From assembly GCF_021390935.1 (NCBI RefSeq), contig NZ_JAJPUI010000004.1, positions 186,001 through 250,000 of the forward strand: a stretch of DNA of 64,000 bases, given 5' to 3'. This document shows, one piece after another, positions 57,734-64,000 of the stretch (the first letter of the stretch is position 1; every line of letters starts with the position of its first letter). The translations under genes and the position numbers were made by a program. The notes under the pieces are model-generated. The model was not told the DNA's origin and did not search any database. It saw only the letters and a list, made by a program, of their open reading frames with translations. The DNA comes from Streptomyces sp. CC228A. GTDB taxonomy: Bacteria > Actinomycetota > Actinomycetes > Streptomycetales > Streptomycetaceae.

Positions 57734-60640
57734 GTGGCCGACCGTCTCATCGTCCGTGGCGCGCGCGAGCACAATCTGAAGAACGTCTCGCTCGACCTCC
57801 CGCGTGACTCGCTCATCGTCTTCACCGGTCTGTCCGGATCCGGCAAGTCGTCCCTCGCGTTCGACACGATCTTCGCCGAGGGCCAGCGCAGATACGTCGA
57901 ATCGCTGTCCTCGTACGCCCGGCAGTTCCTCGGCCAGATGGACAAGCCCGACGTGGACTTCATCGAGGGCCTGTCCCCTGCGGTCTCGATCGACCAGAAA
58001 TCGACCTCGCGCAACCCGCGCTCCACGGTCGGCACGATCACCGAGGTGTACGACTACCTGCGGCTGCTCTTCGCGCGGATCGGCAAGCCGCACTGCCCGG
58101 AGTGCCGCCGCCCGATCTCCCGCCAGTCGCCGCAGGCGATCGTCGACCGGGTGCTGGAGCTGCCCGAGGGCAGCCGCTTCCAGGTCTTGTCCCCGCTCGT
58201 GCGCGAGCGGAAGGGCGAGTTCGTCGACCTCTTCTCCGACCTCCAGACCAAGGGCTACAGCCGGGCGCGGGTCGACGGGAAGACCGTCCAGCTGACCGAG
58301 CCGCCGAAGCTGAAGAAGCAGGAGAAGCACACGATCGAGGTGGTCGTCGACCGCCTCACCGTCAAGGAGAGCGCCAAGCGCCGGCTCACCGACTCCGTCG
58401 AGACCGCGCTGGGCCTGTCCGGCGGCATGGTCGTGCTCGACTTCGTCGACCTCCCCGAGGACGACCCCGAGCGCGAGCGGATGTACTCGGAGCACCTGTA
58501 CTGCCCGTACGACGACCTGTCCTTCGAGGAGCTGGAGCCGCGCTCCTTCTCCTTCAACTCGCCCTTCGGCGCCTGCCCCGACTGCACCGGCATCGGCACG
58601 CGCATGGAGGTCGACCCGGAGCTGGTCGTGCCCGACCCGGACCGGACCCTGGACGAGGGCGCGATCCACCCGTGGTCGCACGGGCACACCAAGGAGTACT
58701 TCGGGCGGCTCATCGGCGGCCTGGCCGACGCGCTGGGCTTCCGCACCGACATCCCGTGGGCGGGCCTGCCCCAGCGCGCCAGGAAGGCGCTGCTGTACGG
58801 CCACAGGACCCAGGTCGAGGTGCGCTACCGCAACCGGTACGGCAGGGAGCGGGCCTACACGACGCCCGCCTTCGAGGGCGCCGTGTCCTTCGTGAAGCGG
58901 CGGCACAGCGAGGCGGAGAGCGACTCCAGCCGCGAGCGCTTCGAGGGGTACATGCGCGAGGTGCCCTGCCCCACCTGCGAGGGCACGCGCCTGAAGCCGA
59001 TCGTGCTGGCCGTGACGGTCATGGACAAGTCGATCGCCGAGGTGTCGGCGATGTCGATCAGCGACTGCGCCGAGTTCCTCGGGCGCCTCACGCTGACCGC
59101 GCGCGACAAGAAGATCGCCGAACGGGTGCTGAAGGAGGTCAACGAGCGGCTGCGGTTCCTGGTCGACGTCGGCCTCGACTACCTGTCGCTGAACCGGGCG
59201 GCCGGCACGCTGTCCGGCGGCGAGGCCCAGCGCATCAGGCTCGCCACGCAGATCGGCTCCGGCCTGGTCGGCGTGCTGTACGTGCTGGACGAGCCGTCCA
59301 TCGGCCTGCACCAGCGCGACAACCACCGGCTGATCGAGACCCTTGTACGCCTCCGCGACATGGGCAACACCCTCATCGTCGTCGAGCACGACGAGGACAC
59401 CATCAAGGTCGCCGACTGGGTCGTCGACATCGGCCCCGGCGCCGGCGAGCACGGCGGCGAGGTCGTGCACTCCGGGCCGCTCAAGCAGCTGCTCGCGAAC
59501 AAGGCCTCGATGACGGGGCAGTACCTCGCGGGCAAGAGGGCCATCCCGGTGCCCGACGTCCGCCGGACCGTGGACCCCGCCCGGAGGCTGACCGTCCACG
59601 GGGCGCGGGAGAACAACCTGCGGGACATCGACGTGTCCTTCCCGCTGGGTGTCCTCACCGCCGTGACGGGCGTCTCGGGCTCCGGCAAGTCCACCCTGGT
59701 CAACGACATCCTGTACACGCACCTGGCCCGCGAGCTGAACGGTGCCAAGTCGGTGCCGGGGCGGCACACGCGCGTGGAGGGCGACGACCTCGTCGACAAG
59801 GTCGTGCACGTCGACCAGTCGCCGATCGGCCGCACCCCGCGGTCGAACCCGGCCACCTACACCGGCGTCTTCGACCATGTGCGCAAGCTCTTCGCGGAGA
59901 CGATGGAGGCGAAGGTCCGCGGCTACCTGCCGGGCCGGTTCTCCTTCAACGTCAAGGGCGGCCGCTGCGAGAACTGCTCCGGCGACGGCACCATCAAGAT
60001 CGAGATGAACTTCCTGCCGGACGTGTACGTGCCGTGCGAGGTCTGCCACGGCGCGCGCTACAACCGGGAGACCCTGGAGGTCCACTACAAGGGCAAGTCC
60101 ATCGCCGAGGTGCTGGACATGCCCATCGAGGAGGCCCTGGAGTTCTTCGGGGCGGTCCCGACGATCTCGCGCCACCTGAAGACCCTCACGGAGGTCGGCC
60201 TCGGGTACGTCCGGCTGGGCCAGTCGGCGCCGACGCTGTCGGGCGGCGAGGCCCAGCGCGTGAAACTCGCCAGCGAGCTCCAGAAGCGGTCGACGGGACG
60301 CACGGTCTACGTCCTGGACGAGCCGACGACGGGTCTGCACTTCGAGGACATCTCGAAGCTGATCAAGGTCCTGTCGAACCTGGTCGACAAGGGCAACACG
60401 GTGATCGTCATCGAGCACAACCTCGATGTCATCAAGACCGCCGACTGGATCGTCGACATGGGTCCCGAAGGCGGCAGCGGCGGCGGGCTCGTGGTCGCCG
60501 AGGGCACACCGGAGCAGGTCGCCGGGGTGCCGGCCAGCCACACCGGCAAGTTCCTGCGCGAGATCCTCGGGGACCGGGTCAGCGACGCCGCGCCCGTGAA
60601 GGCGGCGCCCGCACGGCGCAGCCGCGCCCGCAAGGCGTAG
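57734..60640 (+). CDS. uvrA: Excinuclease ABC subunit A
   Basis: A 968-residue UvrA, the dimeric damage sensor of nucleotide excision repair. Two ABC modules are present: Walker [16 protein letters not shown] near residue 33 and [13 protein letters not shown] in the second half; signatures [12 protein letters not shown] and [12 protein letters not shown]; Walker [15 protein letters not shown] and [14 protein letters not shown]. Zinc-finger pairs CPEC, CPDC...C, CPTC and the second-module C-x2-C set ([19 protein letters not shown]) are kept. GTG 57734 follows AAAGG about 12 bases upstream. The basic tail (ARRSRARKA) is typical. Confidence 0.97.
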   Translation: MADRLIVRGAREHNLKNVSLDLPRDSLIVFTGLSGSGKSSLAFDTIFAEGQRRYVESLSSYARQFLGQMDKPDVDFIEGLSPAVSIDQKSTSRNPRSTVGTITEVYDYLRLLFARIGKPHCPECRRPISRQSPQAIVDRVLELPEGSRFQVLSPLVRERKGEFVDLFSDLQTKGYSRARVDGKTVQLTEPPKLKKQEKHTIEVVVDRLTVKESAKRRLTDSVETALGLSGGMVVLDFVDLPEDDPERERMYSEHLYCPYDDLSFEELEPRSFSFNSPFGACPDCTGIGTRMEVDPELVVPDPDRTLDEGAIHPWSHGHTKEYFGRLIGGLADALGFRTDIPWAGLPQRARKALLYGHRTQVEVRYRNRYGRERAYTTPAFEGAVSFVKRRHSEAESDSSRERFEGYMREVPCPTCEGTRLKPIVLAVTVMDKSIAEVSAMSISDCAEFLGRLTLTARDKKIAERVLKEVNERLRFLVDVGLDYLSLNRAAGTLSGGEAQRIRLATQIGSGLVGVLYVLDEPSIGLHQRDNHRLIETLVRLRDMGNTLIVVEHDEDTIKVADWVVDIGPGAGEHGGEVVHSGPLKQLLANKASMTGQYLAGKRAIPVPDVRRTVDPARRLTVHGARENNLRDIDVSFPLGVLTAVTGVSGSGKSTLVNDILYTHLARELNGAKSVPGRHTRVEGDDLVDKVVHVDQSPIGRTPRSNPATYTGVFDHVRKLFAETMEAKVRGYLPGRFSFNVKGGRCENCSGDGTIKIEMNFLPDVYVPCEVCHGARYNRETLEVHYKGKSIAEVLDMPIEEALEFFGAVPTISRHLKTLTEVGLGYVRLGQSAPTLSGGEAQRVKLASELQKRSTGRTVYVLDEPTTGLHFEDISKLIKVLSNLVDKGNTVIVIEHNLDVIKTADWIVDMGPEGGSGGGLVVAEGTPEQVAGVPASHTGKFLREILGDRVSDAAPVKAAPARRSRARKA

Positions 60641-60987
60641 GGCGGCGGCCCGCACGGCATAGGGGCCCGTACGGCGCGCGGGCACGTGGGGCGTGGGCGG
60701 TTTCGTGCGGCGTGGGCGGTCCCGTGCGGGGTGGGGTGTTCCGCGTCCGTTCGGCCCCCGGGGAGCCTGGCTGCCCCGGGCCACCGGGCGGGTAGCGCAC
60801 CGGGCCGCAGGGCCGCCCCGGGGATGCCGGGGCCCAGCGGCTTCAGGGCCGCAGTGCCGTCCCGGGGCTCGGGCCGCAGGTCCCCGGGGCTGCCGGGCCG
60901 CCCTGGGGACCCCCGGGCGGGCGGGGTCCGGTGCGTCGGTATCGTCGGCTTCGTCGTTCGCGCACCTGTCTAGTCCTGGAGCAGCCC
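60641..60987. other. Intergenic region with short G-rich repeats after uvrA
   Basis: 347 bases without a convincing gene. A 19-base unit (GGCGTGGGCGG plus TTTCGTGC or TCCCGTGC) is repeated at 60690-60708 and 60709-60727. The rest is rich in CCGGGG/CCCCGG blocks and GGGCCGCAG copies that can fold into several hairpins. It probably contains the uvrA terminator and the promoter of the Rieske gene. Confidence 0.6.
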
Positions 60988-61416
60988 ATGTCCGGCAAGC
61001 CCGCCACCCGCCGTACCGTGCTGAAGGGCGCCGCGCTCGCCGGGGCGGCCGGCGTGGGGGTCGCCGCCTGCTCCACCGAGTCCAAGGTCGGCCACGCCGT
61101 GACACCCACGCCGACCGCCCCCGTGGACCTCGGCGCGGCCGGTGACGTGCCCGTCGGCGGCACCCGGCTCTACCGGGAGCAGCGGCTGCTCGTGCACTGC
61201 CCGGCCCAGGGGCAGTACAAGGCGTTCAGCGCCCAGTGCACGCACGCCGGCTGCGTCCTCGACAAGGTCGAGGACGGCGAGGGCAACTGCCCGTGCCACG
61301 GCAGCCGATTCGACGTCACCACCGGCAAGGCCCTCAAGGGCCCGGCCACGGTGCCGCTGCCCGAGGTGCCCGTGACCGTCAAGGACGGGAAGCTCATCGC
61401 GGGCCCCCAGGCCTGA
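60988..61416 (+). CDS. Exported Rieske [2Fe-2S] protein
   Basis: A 142-residue protein. A twin-arginine signal (ATRRTVLKGAALAGAAGVGVAAC) ends in a lipobox, so it is probably a Tat-exported lipoprotein. The Rieske ligands are Cys84 and His86 (CTHAGC) and Cys101 and His104 (CPCHGSRFD); Cys89 and Cys103 could form the stabilising disulfide. The segment VTTGKALKGPATVPLPEVPVTVKDGKL is the standard end of the fold. It is a small electron carrier outside the membrane; the partner is unknown. ATG 60988 has GGAG 7 bases upstream. Confidence 0.93.
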   Translation: MSGKPATRRTVLKGAALAGAAGVGVAACSTESKVGHAVTPTPTAPVDLGAAGDVPVGGTRLYREQRLLVHCPAQGQYKAFSAQCTHAGCVLDKVEDGEGNCPCHGSRFDVTTGKALKGPATVPLPEVPVTVKDGKLIAGPQA

Positions 61417-61621
61417 CGGCCTCCGGAGTCCGCGGGCTGCGGCTTCTGCGGCTCCCGGGGCTTCTGGAGCTGATCTGCGGCTGGGCTTGGCGGCCGGGAT
61501 GGATCGCCCGCCCCGCCCGCCCCGCCGACTCCGCCGCTCCCCGGCCGGGGCGGACCGCCTGCCCGCCCCGCCCGCGCCTCCGTCCGCTGCCCTGGCCCGG
61601 ACGCCGTCCGGGACCCCGGGC

Positions 61622-61644
61622 GTGTCAGCGTCCGCCAGTAGGGT
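61622..61644 (+). promoter_or_regulatory. RecA-independent DNA-damage promoter of uvrC (variant PafBC type)
   Basis: GTGTCAGCGTC (61622-61632), a 6-base spacer and TAGGGT (61639-61644). The -10 is exact, and the upstream element keeps TGTCAG but diverges after it. It ends 7 bases before the uvrC ATG. Confidence 0.65.
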
Positions 61645-61651
61645 GTGAGGC

Positions 61652-63745
61652 ATGGCAGACCCCTCCAGCTACCGCCCCAAGCCGGGACAGATCCCCGACT
61701 CGCCGGGGGTCTACAGGTTCCGCGACGAGCACCGCCGGGTGATCTACGTGGGCAAGGCGAAGTCGCTGCGGCAGCGGCTCGCCAACTACTTCCAGGACCT
61801 GGCCGGACTGCACCCCCGCACCCGCACGATGGTCACCACGGCGGCGTCCGTGGAGTGGACGGTGGTCTCCACCGAAGTGGAGGCGCTCCAGCTCGAGTAC
61901 TCCTGGATCAAGGAGTTCGACCCCCGCTTCAACGTCAAGTACCGCGACGACAAGAGCTATCCGTACCTCGCGGTCACCCTGGGCGAGGAGTTCCCGCGGG
62001 TGCAGGTCATGCGCGGCCAGAAGCAGAAGGGCACGCGGTACTTCGGGCCGTACGCCCACGCGTGGGCCATCCGCGAGACCGTCGACCTCCTCCTGCGGGT
62101 CTTCCCCGTCCGCACCTGCACGTCCGGCGTGTTCAGGAACGCAGCCCGCACCGGCCGCCCCTGCCTCCTCGGGTACATCGGCAAGTGCTCCGCCCCCTGC
62201 GTTGGCCGGATCAGCGCCGAGGACCACCGCGAACTGGCCGAGGAGTTCTGCGACTTCATGGCCGGGCGGACCGGCACGTACATCCGCCGCCTGGAGAAGG
62301 ACATGATGGCGGCGGCCGACGAGATGGAGTACGAGAAGGCCGCGCGGCTCCGCGACGACATAGAGGCCCTCAGGCGGGCCATGGAGAAGAACGCGGTCGT
62401 TCTCGCCGACGCCACCGACGCCGACCTGATCGCCGTGGCCGAGGACGAGCTGGAAGCAGCCGTGCAGATCTTCCACGTCCGGGGCGGACGGGTGCGCGGC
62501 CAGCGGGGCTGGGTCACCGACAAGGTCGAGGCCGTCGACACCGCCGGGCTGGTGGAGCACGCCCTGCAGCAGCTGTACGGCGAGGAGCGGGGCGACGCCG
62601 TCCCCAAGGAGGTCCTCGTGCCGGCCCTCCCCGAGGACCTGGACGCCATCAGCCAGTGGCTGAGCCAGCGGCGCGGGTCCCAGGTCTCCCTGCGGGTGCC
62701 GCAGCGCGGCGACAAGAAGGCACTGATGGAGACCGTGGGCCGCAACGCCCAGCACGCCCTGGTCCTGCACAAGACCAAGCGCGCCAGCGACCTCACCACG
62801 CGCTCCCGCGCCCTGGAGGAGATCGCCGACGCCCTCGGCCTGGACGCCGCGCCGCTGCGCATCGAGTGCTTCGACATCTCCCACCTGCACGGCGAGGACG
62901 TCGTGGCCTCCATGGTGGTCTTCGAGGACGGTCTGCCCCGCAAGAGCGAGTACCGGCGGTTCCAGATCCGCGGTTTCGAGGGGCAGGACGACGTCCGGTC
63001 CATGCATGAGGTGATCGGCCGGCGGTTCCGCCGATACCTCGCCGAGAAGGAGAAGACGGGGGAGTGGGTCGGCAGCGACGGCGAGGTGCCGGACGGGGTG
63101 CCGTCCCCCGCGGGCGGCGAGGTGCCGGACGGGGAGCCGCCCTCCACGGGCGGTGAGGTGCCCGCCGAGGTCCCTTCTGCCGCCCTGGACGACGACGGCC
63201 GCCCCAGGAAGTTCGCGTACCCGCCGCAGCTCGTCGTCGTCGACGGCGGGCAGCCGCAGGTCGCCGCCGCCCGCCGGGCCCTGGACGAGCTGGGCATCGA
63301 CGACGTCGCCGTGTGCGGGCTCGCCAAGCGCCTCGAGGAGGTCTGGCTGCCCGGCGAGGACGACCCGGTCGTCCTGCCCCGCACCAGCGAGGGCCTCTAC
63401 CTGCTCCAGCGGGTCCGCGACACGGCCCACGACTTCGCGATCCGCTACCAGCGCAGCAAGCGCACCAAGCGCCTCAGGACCGGCCCCCTGGACGCCGTGC
63501 CCGGGCTGGGCGAGGCCCGGAAGAAGACCCTGATCAAACACTTCGGCTCGGTGAAGCGGCTCCGGCAGGCGACAATCGAGCAGATCTGCGAGGTCCCCGG
63601 CGTCGGCCGGAAGACCGCCGAGGCCGTCGCCGCGGCACTCGCCCAGGCCGCCCCGGCCGCTCCCGCCGTCAACACGGCGACAGGAGAGATCATGGAAGAC
63701 GACAACGGGGACACCGCGCGTGGACGGGGATCCGGACATGAATGA
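61652..63745 (+). CDS. uvrC: Excinuclease ABC subunit C
   Basis: A 697-residue UvrC, the dual-incision nuclease of excision repair. The GIY-YIG domain ([27 protein letters not shown]) makes the 3' cut. The UVR motif ([23 protein letters not shown]) binds UvrB. The RNase H-like domain for the 5' cut has [21 protein letters not shown] and [14 protein letters not shown]. Two helix-hairpin-helix motifs ([34 protein letters not shown]) end it. Between the RNase H halves is an insertion of about 36 residues made of three 12-residue GEVPDG-type repeats (63080-63187). ATG 61652; a damage promoter is adjacent. Confidence 0.97.
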   Translation: MADPSSYRPKPGQIPDSPGVYRFRDEHRRVIYVGKAKSLRQRLANYFQDLAGLHPRTRTMVTTAASVEWTVVSTEVEALQLEYSWIKEFDPRFNVKYRDDKSYPYLAVTLGEEFPRVQVMRGQKQKGTRYFGPYAHAWAIRETVDLLLRVFPVRTCTSGVFRNAARTGRPCLLGYIGKCSAPCVGRISAEDHRELAEEFCDFMAGRTGTYIRRLEKDMMAAADEMEYEKAARLRDDIEALRRAMEKNAVVLADATDADLIAVAEDELEAAVQIFHVRGGRVRGQRGWVTDKVEAVDTAGLVEHALQQLYGEERGDAVPKEVLVPALPEDLDAISQWLSQRRGSQVSLRVPQRGDKKALMETVGRNAQHALVLHKTKRASDLTTRSRALEEIADALGLDAAPLRIECFDISHLHGEDVVASMVVFEDGLPRKSEYRRFQIRGFEGQDDVRSMHEVIGRRFRRYLAEKEKTGEWVGSDGEVPDGVPSPAGGEVPDGEPPSTGGEVPAEVPSAALDDDGRPRKFAYPPQLVVVDGGQPQVAAARRALDELGIDDVAVCGLAKRLEEVWLPGEDDPVVLPRTSEGLYLLQRVRDTAHDFAIRYQRSKRTKRLRTGPLDAVPGLGEARKKTLIKHFGSVKRLRQATIEQICEVPGVGRKTAEAVAAALAQAAPAAPAVNTATGEIMEDDNGDTARGRGSGHE

Positions 63746-64000
63746 CCACACCGACGGCACCGCGCCCGCCGCAGGCGGCGCGGAGCGAGAAGACGGAGCA
63801 GCACACGTGAGTACGGGCAGTACGGGCACGACGGCCGACGCCGCCGCCAACGGCGGGAACGGCGGCGCCAACGGTGCGAACGGCGTGAACGGCGCGGTCG
63901 GGGCGACCGGCGCGGCGGCCGAGCCCGCCATCCCCGAACTGGTGATCATCTCCGGCATGTCCGGGGCGGGCCGCAGCACCGCGGCCAAGTGCCTGGAGGA
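63738..64000 (+). CDS. rapZ: RapZ-family nucleotide-binding protein (N-terminal part)
   Basis: The frame opens at ATG 63738, overlapping the uvrC stop by 8 bases, and runs off the window. After an Ala/Gly/Asn-rich extension of about 65 residues ([16 protein letters not shown]) comes [23 protein letters not shown], the Walker A region of RapZ/YvcJ P-loop proteins (GMSGAGRS, with Arg replacing the usual Lys, as in this family). In actinobacteria uvrC–rapZ–yvcK–whiA form an operon. A start at GTG 63807 (VSTGSTGT) is a possible alternative. RapZ proteins bind nucleotides and, in E. coli, regulate small-RNA decay. Confidence 0.88.
   Translation, partial: MNDHTDGTAPAAGGAEREDGAAHVSTGSTGTTADAAANGGNGGANGANGVNGAVGATGAAAEPAIPELVIISGMSGAGRSTAAKCLE

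Overview
The window is a piece of core chromosome from a streptomycete or very close relative. G+C is very high throughout, GTG starts are common, and the gene order pyk – ANTAR response regulator – liv operon – polA – rpsA – coaE – uvrB – uvrA – uvrC – rapZ is the conserved actinobacterial arrangement. A chaplin gene, a mycothiol-dependent maleylpyruvate isomerase-like protein and Tat-exported proteins fit the same origin. I see no prophage, insertion sequence, CRISPR array or biosynthetic cluster.

Layout. 0–5.2 kb: tail of an unknown gene, a broken GNAT acetyltransferase, aminopeptidase N and an orphan ornithine/lysine N-hydroxylase. 5.2–10.5 kb: exported 5'-nucleotidase, pyruvate kinase, a HTH/LAGLIDADG protein, an odd tRNA with a CAA anticodon, and a PdtaR-type ANTAR regulator. 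10.5–16.7 kb: the five-gene branched-chain amino-acid ABC transporter (livKHMGF), coupled by 4-bp stop/start overlaps. 16.7–20.9 kb: a gene-poor GC-rich stretch, a hotdog thioesterase and an FdhF/YdeP oxidoreductase. 21–26.8 kb: polA, a DUF4184 membrane protein and a secreted lytic transglycosylase. 27–39.7 kb: HrpB-type helicase, methyltransferase, rpsA with a strong promoter and long leader, PAC2 protein, coaE, a TPR protein, and a SNF2 helicase overlapping a SWIM zinc-finger gene. 39.8–47.7 kb: long chaplin, DUF2293 protein, aminotransferase divergent from an HxlR regulator, a uridine-kinase-like protein, psuGK for pseudouridine catabolism, the alkyltransferase ogt and an MHYT membrane protein. 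47.8–64 kb: uvrB, two TerD proteins (one fused to a degenerate FtsK-like module), TerC behind a yybP-ykoY (Mn2+) riboswitch, an MFS transporter, metallo-hydrolase, uvrA, a Rieske protein, uvrC and the start of rapZ.

Two themes link distant genes. First, DNA repair: polA, ogt, uvrB and uvrC each have a recognisable RecA-independent damage promoter (TTGTCAGTGGC-N6-TAnnnT type, the PafBC class) placed so close to the start codon that the messages would be leaderless or nearly so. Second, metal and stress handling: two TerD proteins precede TerC, which has a manganese riboswitch.

A caution on sequence quality. Six genes can be read through only if one or more single bases are restored (livG, hrpB, the SWIM gene, the chaplin, psuK and the MHYT gene). 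In five of the ten places the missing base sits in a C/G run of four that should be five. A seventh gene (GNAT) carries one extra base in a C run, and the MFS transporter's tail looks affected as well. This looks more like uncorrected homopolymer error than decay, so the gene-loss calls here are provisional.
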